Shown in pieces: positions 18,040 through 26,788 of a DNA stretch of 64,000 nt; positions within the stretch are counted from its first letter, which is position 1, and each line of letters opens with the position of its first letter. The notes under the pieces were generated by a model. The model was not told the DNA's origin, did no database searches, and saw nothing but the letters and a program-made list of their open reading frames with translations. A program made the position numbers and the translations under genes. The stretch spans positions 310,001 to 374,000 of the forward strand of contig CAWJIH010000004.1 of assembly GCA_963842975.1 (NCBI GenBank), in the 5' to 3' direction. Source of the DNA: JACJWR01 sp963842975 (lineage in GTDB: Bacteria; Actinomycetota; Actinomycetes; S36-B12; UBA10799).

Positions 18040-18062
18040 CCGCCCAGACAGCCTGTCGGCGG
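18040..18062. terminator. Candidate bidirectional hairpin
   Basis: CCGCC (18040-18044) pairs with GGCGG (18058-18062) and an inner GACA/TGTC stem closes a GCC loop, with a two-base bulge. It lies between the convergent ends of the small membrane protein and the lipoprotein gene. Confidence 0.35.
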
Positions 18063-18099
18063 GAAGGCGAGGCGTGGCCAGCCCCTAGCGAGTTCAGGC

Positions 18100-18612
18100 C
18101 TAGCCGGACGTTTCGGCGGAGTCGGTGGGTTTGCCGTTGATCCCGGGGGTGTTCGACGGGCAGTCGGGGACACCATCGGCCATTCCTTCGACGTCGTCCT
18201 TGGTGACGTAGATGTCTGGTACCCAGTAGAACGTGCCGTTGTAGTCGGCGTAGAACCAGTGCACCGATTCGAACCTAAGCGGGTTGCGGATCGCGTCTGG
18301 GGTTGGTGCCTTGCAGTAGAGGTTGAGGGTTTCGTCATGGCGGAACACGTTTACCGCGATGTCGGGGCCGTATTCTCGGTAAGGCCACGCGCTCATCGGG
18401 CAGGTAACTGTTTCGTTTAGGCACCCTGTTGGGTCATCGGGAACCCACCAGCCGCTGGTATCCACCGTCCACTGCTTCGCAGGCTCTCCGAGTATCGTGT
18501 CGTCGGAAGCGTCAGACGACACGCAACCAGTGAACGCGAACATGGCGGCGGCGGCCAATGCGCCGCCGACAATGGTTCTCCCCACGAGGCCCTCCCGCCG
18601 GTAGAACATCAT
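18100..18612 (-). CDS. Hypothetical lipoprotein
   Basis: A 170-residue predicted lipoprotein. A basic start (MMFYRREGLVGR) is followed by a hydrophobic segment and a lipobox FTGC, so the mature protein would be acylated at cysteine and sit on the outer face of the membrane. The exported part holds GCLNETVTCPMSAWPY and tryptophan/tyrosine-rich stretches (VHWFYADYNGTFYWVPD). No family was recognised. It lies 45 nt downstream of the tandem histidine kinase on the same strand and is probably in that operon. Confidence 0.7.
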   Translation of the reverse strand: MMFYRREGLVGRTIVGGALAAAAMFAFTGCVSSDASDDTILGEPAKQWTVDTSGWWVPDDPTGCLNETVTCPMSAWPYREYGPDIAVNVFRHDETLNLYCKAPTPDAIRNPLRFESVHWFYADYNGTFYWVPDIYVTKDDVEGMADGVPDCPSNTPGINGKPTDSAETSG

Positions 18613-18657
18613 GGCGACCGGTCATGCTTCGGGCACCGCTAGAACAATAAGGCATGG

Positions 18658-21048
18658 TCAATTCACCAACCACTCTGCGTGCCACCACTTTCCTTCGTCG
18701 TCCTCCCAACGGGTAGTGGTGGCGTCAGTCGCGTCGATTTCATTGGTGGCTTCGGATGCCGCGGCTGCAGCTTGGCCGAATGCTTCGGACGCTGGGTCAG
18801 GCGGAGTGATGGCACGGGTGGTGATCTCGTCGGTTGGCGCCGCCGGTGCGACCGTGGCCAGTCGGATCAGGATCGATTGCCAGCCGCGACCACGAGCCAA
18901 GGTGACTTCCAAACCTTCGACCGTTGCCGTGTCCAGATCGGCCCGCCAGGCTGCAAGGTCGGCGGCGAGCGCAGCGAACAGCCAACCGGGGGCCTTCAGA
19001 TCGCGCGGGCTGCCGCGCAACGTCACCGCAAGATCGGCTTCGGTACACATATCCACGAGCGCCGCGAATTGCCCCGCGAGTGGATCGGGCAGATCGTGGA
19101 TCTGCAGGGCGCAACGCAATCGGGCCGCGCGCCTCGCTGCTTCCCGGGCCAACTCGGGTTCGTTGACTTCTCGTCCGCCCGCGATGGAAGCCAGGGTGTC
19201 GCGGGCCTGGCGGGCGGCGGGCAGCGCCCACTGCTGGCGGACCAAGGTGTCAGTGCGCAGTTGGGCTTCGCGGAGGCGGCGGTTTGATTCCGCCCGGTGG
19301 GCTCTCAAGGCGGCCGATTCCGTCCGGTGCACCGCACGGCCAAACATGGTGGCAGCCGCACCCGTCAGCAGCAGGGTGAAGAGGGTCGGGATGCTGGTGG
19401 CTGCACACGGCGGCCACGTGTGCCACCACATCCAACTGGCCACACCCAGCGCCAGGACGCTCACCGTCAGGGAGCCGGCCGTCCAACGCCATTGCGCCAG
19501 AAACACCCCGACCAACGACAGCAGCACGAGTCGGCCGTCGGGGATCAGCGCGGTTGACGTAGCCGCGGAGCAATAGGGATCCGCGAGCGGCGACAGCAAG
19601 GGAGTCAGGAACAGCGCCGCGAACACCATGGCCATATCCGCGGAATTCAGCAGTCCGGCGCGGAGTCGGTGCAGGAACCACCCGGCGACACCCGCAGTGG
19701 CGACGCCGGCGACTGCGTACAGCCACGGCAACGAAGTGGAACTCCAGTTGGCAGCTGCGCCAAACACCGAGGTGAGGAACACCACGATCACCGGTAAAGC
19801 GGCCAGCGAACTCAACGTTTCAGGAAGATTGGCGTCGGGTCTGATCCGTTCAGCTGCTTCTCGATTCGCCTTTTCTGCTTCGGCTGAAGACGGGTCTACG
19901 GCAGGCCACGTCAGACGGACGGTGGTGCCACCGCCCAGCCGGGAATCGATCTGGGCAGATCCGCCGACCTCCGCCAGCCGACGATGAATGGACAGGTCAA
20001 GACCGAGGCCATCGGCTCGCGTCGCAGTGTCGAAACCGGCGCCATCATCGCGCACTTCCACCAGCACCGAACTGGTCGAACTGTGCACCACCACGCGAGC
20101 TTCGCTGCAGTTCGCGTGTTTGGCTGCATTTCGGAGTGCTTCGGCGCAGGCATCGCCCATAGCGGCGAGCACTGAAGGCGGTGCCGAAGAAGGCGAGTCG
20201 TAGGAGACAGCCACCAATACCCCTCGCAGGCGCGCTTCAGCCAGCGCCGGTTCGAACGCGGCAGCGACATTCGGCGGCGGCGGGGTGGCGAACGTGAGCC
20301 AGCGTTGGACGTCACTGGCACAGCGGCGGCGCAGATCCTGGACGAGGTCACCGGCAACCCCGCGCGAGACCGCTTCCAGGGTGTTCAGCCCCGAGTCGTG
20401 CAAGAAGCGACGCACCTGGTCATCTCGGCGGGCTAGCCATACCTGGGTGGCCTCGGAGACTTCGTCGGCCTGGGCGGTAGCGAGTATTCGATCCGAAGCG
20501 GCCGCAGATCGCCGCAGCAGGTAGGCAGCTGCGGCCAGGGTGATGGTCAGTACCAGGACCCGAGCGCTGGCCGTGAGGCCCGCCAGCGGGGTGGCCGAAA
20601 CCTGGATCGCAGAGACCCCGCGAAAGGCCGCGACGGTGACGAGCCCGACCACCGCCGAGTCTCCCAGAATGGTGACCAGGAGCGAGGGCAAGGCCATCGC
20701 GGCCACCGCGGCGGCCACCGCGACCAACTCCAATTGCAGCCACCAGCCGACCAATCCGGTTCGGGCTTTGGTGATCGTGAGCATCACCGTCATGAGCAGC
20801 AGGGCGGTGAAGGGGAGTGCTGCAAGAACCCGTGATTCCGGGTAGCGAAGGGGACTCAGAGTCAGCACGGCCAAGGCCCACGATGTCACGACGAGCGGCC
20901 ACCAGTTGGCGCCGGCAGACTCCGGCGGTGCGACCAGGAACCACACGCCGGTCCAGGCCAGCGACGCGCTTGCGACCACCGTCGCAAGCCTGGTCAGGCT
21001 GGCCTGGGCAGCGGCACTAGCGGGACCGACCGGAGCGCGCTGGGTCAT
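18658..21048 (-). CDS. Tandem membrane histidine kinase (two kinase-like halves)
   Basis: Predicted NarX/LiaS-type sensor kinase, 796 residues. Residues about 20-180 form a first membrane block. A DHp-like helix with His217 in RRFLHDSGLNTLEA and an ATPase domain follow: N-box EALRNAAKHA (303-312), G1 DDGAGFD (334-340), G2 DGLGLDL. Residues about 410-570 are a second membrane block. The C-terminal part (about 585-730) resembles a second, degenerate DHp/ATPase unit: ALPAARQARDTLASIAGGR and LRCALQIHDLP look like the dimer region, and TEADLAVTLRG like the ATPase start, but no N or G boxes remain. Its start overlaps the stop of the upstream lipoprotein gene (ATGA). The likely partner is the LuxR-type regulator at 16920. 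Confidence 0.82.
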   Translation of the reverse strand: MTQRAPVGPASAAAQASLTRLATVVASASLAWTGVWFLVAPPESAGANWWPLVVTSWALAVLTLSPLRYPESRVLAALPFTALLLMTVMLTITKARTGLVGWWLQLELVAVAAAVAAMALPSLLVTILGDSAVVGLVTVAAFRGVSAIQVSATPLAGLTASARVLVLTITLAAAAYLLRRSAAASDRILATAQADEVSEATQVWLARRDDQVRRFLHDSGLNTLEAVSRGVAGDLVQDLRRRCASDVQRWLTFATPPPPNVAAAFEPALAEARLRGVLVAVSYDSPSSAPPSVLAAMGDACAEALRNAAKHANCSEARVVVHSSTSSVLVEVRDDGAGFDTATRADGLGLDLSIHRRLAEVGGSAQIDSRLGGGTTVRLTWPAVDPSSAEAEKANREAAERIRPDANLPETLSSLAALPVIVVFLTSVFGAAANWSSTSLPWLYAVAGVATAGVAGWFLHRLRAGLLNSADMAMVFAALFLTPLLSPLADPYCSAATSTALIPDGRLVLLSLVGVFLAQWRWTAGSLTVSVLALGVASWMWWHTWPPCAATSIPTLFTLLLTGAAATMFGRAVHRTESAALRAHRAESNRRLREAQLRTDTLVRQQWALPAARQARDTLASIAGGREVNEPELAREAARRAARLRCALQIHDLPDPLAGQFAALVDMCTEADLAVTLRGSPRDLKAPGWLFAALAADLAAWRADLDTATVEGLEVTLARGRGWQSILIRLATVAPAAPTDEITTRAITPPDPASEAFGQAAAAASEATNEIDATDATTTRWEDDEGKWWHAEWLVN

Positions 21049-22403
21049 GGATCGACGTAGATGAACTGCGCAGCCTCGTCCAATGTGGAGCCCACCGGGA
21101 TACCGGCGCCGTCGAAGGCCACTAAGTTCCCGGCGCGGGCAGCAAGCACACGATTGTTCAGAATCGCCTCGGGACGCAAGTAGAAGAACGTGTCGGCCAG
21201 CAGGACGTCGCCGGTTCTGGAGTCAAGTACAACGTTCAGTGGGCCCGCGTTGCCAACGAAGATTCCGTCGCGGCCTTCCTCGATCGTCAGATTCTGGCCA
21301 GCGGCAACTTGTTCGGCCGTGAATTCCCACAGCCGTTCACCCGTCTCAGCGTCAATTGCAAGAATTCCGCCGGCAAGTGTGGATAGTGCCACCACCTTCC
21401 CCCCGGAATCGATGACTGGTCGATCTGATAGGGCGTATTCGCCGATGATTGCGCCGTTCGGTTCAGCGAGCACCGCGGTGCCTTCGCCTTGGGTGTCAAG
21501 TCCGCAAGCGATGACCCGTGTCGCGTCGATGATGCCCCCGCAGAGTCCGCCGTAGCGTGGATCTGAATGATCCAGTTCGAAACTGGCCAACTGGGTCCCG
21601 TCGGACAGCGAACGCACCACCGTGGTAGCGCTGGGTGACGTGAGTGAGCCATCTGCGGAACTGTCGTACATCACCAGATCGTGACCGAGGTCGGTCCACC
21701 GCGGTGGGGGTGACTGTTCGGCGGTCCACGCCACCGTTCCATTGCTTGCGTCCAGCACCCACAGCGGTGCGTCACCTCGCTGTGCCCGTGTTTGAGGCTG
21801 TGCGCGCACCAGCACGCGGTCGGCGCCAGCGTCTTCAATGGTCAAGGTGGTGCCGGAGGCCTGGCCGAGGTCGGTACCTGCCGTTGCCCACGAGGTGGTT
21901 CCATCGGGATTGCGTGCGATCACCTTCTGGCCTTCACCCTCGGTGTTGGGTTCAACCGTGAGTACCAGGACCTGCTCGCCTGGCCGCGCCGTGACTGGCC
22001 ATCCCAGGGTGTTTGGCAGGGGAAGCGTGGCGGTTACCTCGCCAGTTGCGACGTCGCCGATAAACGCGGTGAAGCCACCGGAGTCGGCGTCAATAACTGG
22101 AACCACGAACTGGTCGGCTTCGCCTAGAACACGAAATCCGTCGGCGGTCGCCACCCCTAGCGGTCGCTGCCAAACTTCGGTGCCGTAGGACACCGTCACA
22201 GGTTGGGCCCGTCCTGGGGGCAAACTCGGCGCGGGCCTACCTGGCACGAACTCCACGTTTGTGTCGCTGGTGGATTCGGTCGATTGGCTACACCCGGTTG
22301 TGGCCAGGGATAGCCCCAACAGGGCCAACCCCAGCGACAACGTCAGGTTGGGGATTCGCGGTCGCGATCGACTCGCGCGGCCCACTCGTCGGTGGTTGTC
22401 CAT
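21045..22403 (-). CDS. PQQ-like beta-propeller lipoprotein
   Basis: A 452-residue predicted lipoprotein. A basic N-terminus and hydrophobic stretch end in a lipobox TTGC, so it should be anchored outside the membrane. The rest is repeated beta-strand blades of the PQQ/WD-like type: VLDASNGTVAWTAE, AIDAETGERLWEFT and VLDSRTGDVLLADT are blade motifs with the DxxTGxxxW pattern. Such propellers usually bind proteins or ligands. The gene directly precedes and overlaps the tandem histidine kinase (ATGA), so it could be that kinase's extracytoplasmic sensing partner. ATG 22403 follows a GGGAGGGG; the in-frame start 12 codons upstream is less likely. Confidence 0.8.
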   Translation of the reverse strand: MDNHRRVGRASRSRPRIPNLTLSLGLALLGLSLATTGCSQSTESTSDTNVEFVPGRPAPSLPPGRAQPVTVSYGTEVWQRPLGVATADGFRVLGEADQFVVPVIDADSGGFTAFIGDVATGEVTATLPLPNTLGWPVTARPGEQVLVLTVEPNTEGEGQKVIARNPDGTTSWATAGTDLGQASGTTLTIEDAGADRVLVRAQPQTRAQRGDAPLWVLDASNGTVAWTAEQSPPPRWTDLGHDLVMYDSSADGSLTSPSATTVVRSLSDGTQLASFELDHSDPRYGGLCGGIIDATRVIACGLDTQGEGTAVLAEPNGAIIGEYALSDRPVIDSGGKVVALSTLAGGILAIDAETGERLWEFTAEQVAAGQNLTIEEGRDGIFVGNAGPLNVVLDSRTGDVLLADTFFYLRPEAILNNRVLAARAGNLVAFDGAGIPVGSTLDEAAQFIYVDP

Positions 22404-22458
22404 CCCACGCCCCTCCCGACCAGCCCGCCATCCTCGCACAGCATACCGACCCGCCAGA

Positions 22459-22464
22459 TATCGT
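22459..22464 (+). promoter_or_regulatory. -10 hexamer TATCGT, leaderless start
   Basis: TATCGT is followed by seven bases and ATG 22472. This chooses 22472 over the nearby ATG 22466. Confidence 0.45.
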
Positions 22465-22471
22465 CATGGTC

Positions 22472-24280
22472 ATGTCTGTCGCACTCGGGCGGGAACCGGA
22501 AGTCCCATCGCCGGCGGATGACGCAGCAGGGACTCCGCCGCAGCCAGGGAATCTCCGGCGCCGGTGGTTGCAGGGCGTGATTCTTGCGCTACCGCTGGTG
22601 ATCCTTGCGGTGCAGGGATGGCGCCACCGCTACGTCATCGACGACGGTTTCATCTACTTGCGAATCGTTGACAACATCATCAGCGGCAACGGCCCGGTCT
22701 TCAACGTTGGTGAAAGGGTCGAGGCGTACACCGGCGTGCTCTGGACTTTCCTGCTGGCGCTTGCGGGCTGGATCACTCCTGTGCCGCTGGAGTGGGTGGC
22801 GGTCGTCCTTGGGTTGGCGCTCACCTTGCTGGGTGTTGGGCTGGGGATGTGGGGCAGTGCGAGGTTGCTCGCAGGTGCCTCAGCGTGGCTGATTCCAGTG
22901 GGAGCCCTGATCCTGGTCAGCCTGCATCCGATGTGGAACTTCGCCACCACCGGGTTGGAGACGGGACTCACATTTGCCTGGCTTGGTGGGGCCTGGCTCA
23001 GCCTCGTGCTGTGGGCCACACGAGAGCCCGGGAGTCGGATTCCCGTCTGGACATTGGTGTTGGTTGGCCTCGGACCACTTGTCCGGCCTGAGTTGGTGGT
23101 GTCCAGCGCCGCATTTCTGGTGCTGCTGTTCCTTGCCTCATGGCGCGCGGAATCGTGGTGGGGCCGATCCCGGATTGCCGTCTGGGGGCTGGCGCTGCCG
23201 GTGCTCTACCAGGTTTTCCGGATGGGCTACTTCGGTGAGTTCGTTGCGAATACAGCCATCGCGAAGGAGGGAACCGAACCACGACCGGAACTGGGTTTCC
23301 GATACCTGCTCGACTTCGTGGAACCCTACGCATTGTGGTTGCCGGTGATGTTGGTCGTCTTCGGCATCTACGCACCGGCCTTGTTGAAGTTTGCCTCGGG
23401 GACTATGCCAGCCGGCGGGCGCCGCGCGTTGGTGCTCGTGGTGTTCGTGGGCGCCGGGGTGGTCAACGGGGTCTTTGTGGTGCTCATGGGTGGTGACTAT
23501 TTGCACGCCAGACTGTTGCTGCCGGCCCTGTTTGCCATCCTGATCCCGGCGGCTGTCGTTCCGCTCGAACGGCGCTACGCCGTGGGATTCCTCACCGTGG
23601 TGTGGTCGGCGTTCGCACTATTTGTGGCGCGGCCCCCCGCCAGCCTCTTCCCCTTCGACGATGTCGACGGAAACGGCACCGTGACCGCCGAGCAGTTTGG
23701 CTTCTTCGAGGGCTCGCCGAGCACGACTTGGCTGGGCGACGGCCTCTACATGCGCGCGACCTTCGCCTTCCCAACCCGTGAGTTGGCAGCGGAACCGGCA
23801 GCGGGGGTCTCCCTGCCCACCTTGGTGCAGGGCGCGATGGGCCTGGAAGGTTACTACTTTGGCCCCGATTTGAAGTTGTTCGACCTCAACGGCCTGGCGA
23901 CCCCGCTGGCATCGCATATGGAACTCACCCGCCGTGGGCATACCGGGCACGAGAAGAGCCTCCCCACGCCTTGGGTGGCCGCGTCATTGACCGCTCCTGG
24001 CACACCGGCCGAGGTTTTCGACGAGATTCAGGCCGACCGTGCCGAATCCATAACCATCTATGGTCCACTCATTCCGATCACCACCGGTGACGAGCTAGCC
24101 GAAGAAATCTCGTGGGCTCGAGCCGCTCTTGAGTGTGAACCGCTGGCCGAATTTGTTGCGGCCCCCAGTCGGCCGCTGTCCATGAGCACCTTCTGGTCCA
24201 ACTTCACCGGCGCGTTCGAGCGGACTCGGCTGCGGATTCCAGCCGAACCGCAGGCTGCGTACGAGAAGTTCTGCACCTGA
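22472..24280 (+). CDS. AftB/ZomB-like GT-C membrane glycosyltransferase
   Basis: Predicted polyprenyl-phosphate-sugar-dependent glycosyltransferase of the GT-C fold, 602 residues with about ten membrane helices. The first periplasmic loop carries the acidic pair in VIDDGFIYLRIVDN followed by GPVFNVGERVEAYTGVLW, the pattern I know from mycobacterial arabinofuranosyltransferase AftB and the related ZomB proteins. GGDYLHARLLLP is a second shared motif. AftB adds terminal arabinofuranose to arabinogalactan; whether this organism has arabinan cannot be told from the window, so the sugar is unspecified. The C-terminal 200 residues form an exported domain, including DDVDGNGTVTAEQF, an EF-hand-like calcium loop. 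The start is leaderless-type. Confidence 0.8.
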   Translation: MSVALGREPEVPSPADDAAGTPPQPGNLRRRWLQGVILALPLVILAVQGWRHRYVIDDGFIYLRIVDNIISGNGPVFNVGERVEAYTGVLWTFLLALAGWITPVPLEWVAVVLGLALTLLGVGLGMWGSARLLAGASAWLIPVGALILVSLHPMWNFATTGLETGLTFAWLGGAWLSLVLWATREPGSRIPVWTLVLVGLGPLVRPELVVSSAAFLVLLFLASWRAESWWGRSRIAVWGLALPVLYQVFRMGYFGEFVANTAIAKEGTEPRPELGFRYLLDFVEPYALWLPVMLVVFGIYAPALLKFASGTMPAGGRRALVLVVFVGAGVVNGVFVVLMGGDYLHARLLLPALFAILIPAAVVPLERRYAVGFLTVVWSAFALFVARPPASLFPFDDVDGNGTVTAEQFGFFEGSPSTTWLGDGLYMRATFAFPTRELAAEPAAGVSLPTLVQGAMGLEGYYFGPDLKLFDLNGLATPLASHMELTRRGHTGHEKSLPTPWVAASLTAPGTPAEVFDEIQADRAESITIYGPLIPITTGDELAEEISWARAALECEPLAEFVAAPSRPLSMSTFWSNFTGAFERTRLRIPAEPQAAYEKFCT

Positions 24281-24334
24281 TCGACCATGGTGTCGACCAG
24301 GGTTTCGCCGCCTAGTGAGGCCGCCGACGCCCGT

Positions 24335-26122
24335 TCAACGACGCAGGCGCGGCCACTCGATCGCGGGGCATCGGTCCATCACCACATCGAGGCCCGCAGT
24401 GAGGGCGTGGTCAGCCGATGGCTGATCGATCACTCCCAGCTGTAGCCACACTGCGCGCGCTCCAACCGAGATGGCCTCATCGACGATCGGTGCCACCAGC
24501 GCCGGCCGCAGAAAGATGTCCACCACGTCCGGGATCCCCACGCTGCGCGCGGCCTCGGTGATGGTGGGGAACCCCTCGCAGCCGTGGACTCGTTGGGCAG
24601 CCGGGTGAATCGGAACCACGGTCTTGCCCTGATCCACAAGCAGTTGGGCAACTCGGTAGGCGGCGCGCTGGGGGTTGTCGCGAAGCCCGACCACGAACCA
24701 CACCTGGGCATCGGTGAGTAGGTGCTCGATCACGGCCGGTTGATTGATTCCGGCCGGTGCTGCAGCGCCTGGGGTCTCCATGCTCCAAGGTTGGCACGGG
24801 CTGTCGGCGCATGCCAACGCGACGGTGAGCCGTTGGAAATACTCCGCAACCCGACCTGGGATAGCGCACTCAGCCACCGAGTGCCAGCCGTGCCGGTGGT
24901 CCAGGGGTGGCTGAATCAGCCGGATTGCGGGTGCGGGCGAAAATCCGTACGGCGGGGAAATCGCGCCGGTGTCGTCGTACACGACCCCGCTCTCGTCAAA
25001 GTCGGTGGCGTTCAGCGAGCGCAGCAACCGCAGTGAGGCGGCATTCGGATCAAGGGTCGGTACACCCGCGTCGTCCATGTAGGTGGAGACGAATTCCCCA
25101 CCCGCCCAGGTGCCGTCGGAGTTGAGGGACACCTTGAGGATGCCGCCGAGGCCCAGCGGGCCCTTGTTCGACAACGTGTTGCCGCCACCGGCGAAATTGC
25201 CCAGGCTGTAGGCGATGAGTCGACCCTGGTAGAACTCCATTCCGCGCAGAACGTGCGGACTGTGGCCGATGATGATGTCCGCTCCGGCATCGATCATGGC
25301 GTGCGAAAACGCCCGCACGTCGCCCCGGTTTTCGCCGTAGAAGTATTCGGTGCCGTAGGGAGTATTCACCTGATCCGGTCCCTCGGCGCCCATTTGTGCC
25401 TGCACCACAACGACATCTGCCACCCGACTCGCCATCCGCATCAGGAGTTGTCCGCGGTTAATGTCGCTCACGGTGTTGTGCATTTGGTACGGGGAAAAGC
25501 CGACAATCGCGAACTTCACCCCATTCACCTCGGTGAGGGTGATGGAGTCGCGGTCGCCGGTGTGATCAAGCCCTGCCGCTTCCAGGCTTTCTTTCGTGTT
25601 GTCGTAGCCAGGCTGGCCGAAGTCGAAGGTGTGGTTGTTGGCGATGGTGACGACTTCAAAACCGGCGTCCCGCAAGCGCTCGGCATAACTTGGCGGGAGT
25701 CGGAAGGCGTAACAACCGGTGCTGGTGCCACCGCACTTCGAGACGCCGGTGTCTTCGGTCAGGGCCTGTTCCAGGTTTCCCATCACCAGGTCGGAGGCCA
25801 ACGACTCCTGCACGCGGCTGAAGAAGCCTTCCCCCTTGTTTGCCGGGAGCAGGTTGGGTTCGGAACCCATGATGATGTCGCCGGTAGCGGAGAGGGTGAT
25901 CGTCCGCAGTGGCTCATCGGCGGCCGAATCGGAGCCCTCATGCTTGACTACCGGCTGCGCAGCGGCAGCCACCGGCGCAATAACTGGCTCTGGTGATGCC
26001 CCGCTTCCGAATCCGAACATCAGCCCCAGCACACCAGCAAGGAGTGGGAGCCCGGCGACTGAGGCAGCCCAGCCGATGTCTGCGGCGCTCGAGCGCGGGT
26101 TGGTGCCCACATTGGTGGTCAT
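24335..26122 (-). CDS. CapA-like protein fused to a CoA-binding domain
   Basis: A 595-residue two-part protein. Residues 1-445 are an N-terminally anchored (helix about 18-40) PGA_cap/CapA metallophosphatase-like domain: SATGDIIMGSEPN, VMGNLEQALTED, NNHTFDFGQPGYDNT, GHSPHVLRGMEFYQ and IAYSLGNFAGGG. CapA proteins act outside the membrane in poly-gamma-glutamate or envelope metabolism. Residues 448-595 are a complete YccU-type CoA-binding (Rossmann) domain: WFVVGLRDNPQRAAYRVAQL, KTVVPIHP, VDIFLRP, VWLQLGV. This normally cytosolic domain on the same chain as an exported one is odd. At the junction the frame reads C-Q-P-W-S-M; a TGA in place of TGG would split it into two genes, with the second starting at ATG 24781 and having GGAG and CAACCT just upstream. 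Confidence 0.75.
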   Translation of the reverse strand: MTTNVGTNPRSSAADIGWAASVAGLPLLAGVLGLMFGFGSGASPEPVIAPVAAAAQPVVKHEGSDSAADEPLRTITLSATGDIIMGSEPNLLPANKGEGFFSRVQESLASDLVMGNLEQALTEDTGVSKCGGTSTGCYAFRLPPSYAERLRDAGFEVVTIANNHTFDFGQPGYDNTKESLEAAGLDHTGDRDSITLTEVNGVKFAIVGFSPYQMHNTVSDINRGQLLMRMASRVADVVVVQAQMGAEGPDQVNTPYGTEYFYGENRGDVRAFSHAMIDAGADIIIGHSPHVLRGMEFYQGRLIAYSLGNFAGGGNTLSNKGPLGLGGILKVSLNSDGTWAGGEFVSTYMDDAGVPTLDPNAASLRLLRSLNATDFDESGVVYDDTGAISPPYGFSPAPAIRLIQPPLDHRHGWHSVAECAIPGRVAEYFQRLTVALACADSPCQPWSMETPGAAAPAGINQPAVIEHLLTDAQVWFVVGLRDNPQRAAYRVAQLLVDQGKTVVPIHPAAQRVHGCEGFPTITEAARSVGIPDVVDIFLRPALVAPIVDEAISVGARAVWLQLGVIDQPSADHALTAGLDVVMDRCPAIEWPRLRR

Positions 26123-26320
26123 TGCATCCCCCCGACTAATGAGTCATCAGGGTCGAACTTCCGGTTGCGCGACCCGCTTGGCCTCAGACCCCTCCACATG
26201 GTCAGACGATAGGTTACGTCCACCTGATAGCAGGCGAGACACGCCGGGTGCCGTTGACACGCCGGGCGCCTTCGATGGAGGTGATAGGTTCCGCCACTTC
26301 CAGCAGGCACAATGGCCGCC

Positions 26321-26788
26321 ATGACTTCCCTCAAGCAGACCCTGCAGGCCGACCTCACCACGGCAATGAGGTCCGGCGATGCCGACACAGTGCGGACGCT
26401 GCGGATGGTGCTCACATCGATTACGCAAGCAGAGGTATCCGGCAAGGCAGCGCATGCGCTGACCCACGACGACGAAATTGCCATTCTCACCACCGAGTTG
26501 AAGCGGCGGCGGGAGTCGGCCGAGGCCTTCACGTCAGCTGGGCGGCAGGAACTCGCAGACGCTGAATTGGCTGAAGCCGCGGTGATCTCCCGCTACCTGC
26601 CGCAGCCACTGACCGAGGCCGAGGCCAACGAACTGGTGGCCGCGGCAGTGGCTCAGGCCCAAAGCGAGGGGCTGACGGGCGGACGTGCGATGGGGGCGGT
26701 GATGAAGACCCTCAAACCAGCAACTGCGGGTCGTTTCGACGGCGCGGCGCTGGCCGGAATGGTCAAACGTGAGCTGGGCCTCGGCTAG
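26321..26788 (+). CDS. GatB/YqeY domain protein
   Basis: A 155-residue YqeY-type protein, related to the tail domain of the GatB subunit of aspartyl/glutamyl-tRNA amidotransferase. The stand-alone protein's role is not settled; tRNA binding is presumed. It reads LKQTLQADLTTAMRSGDADT at the start, then ISRYLPQPLTEAEANELV, and ends GRAMGAVMKTLKPATAGRFDG, all typical. CACAAT lies 7 nt before ATG 26321, which I prefer to the ATG three codons earlier. Its stop and that of the convergent next gene share the palindrome CTAG. Confidence 0.9.
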   Translation: MTSLKQTLQADLTTAMRSGDADTVRTLRMVLTSITQAEVSGKAAHALTHDDEIAILTTELKRRRESAEAFTSAGRQELADAELAEAAVISRYLPQPLTEAEANELVAAAVAQAQSEGLTGGRAMGAVMKTLKPATAGRFDGAALAGMVKRELGLG

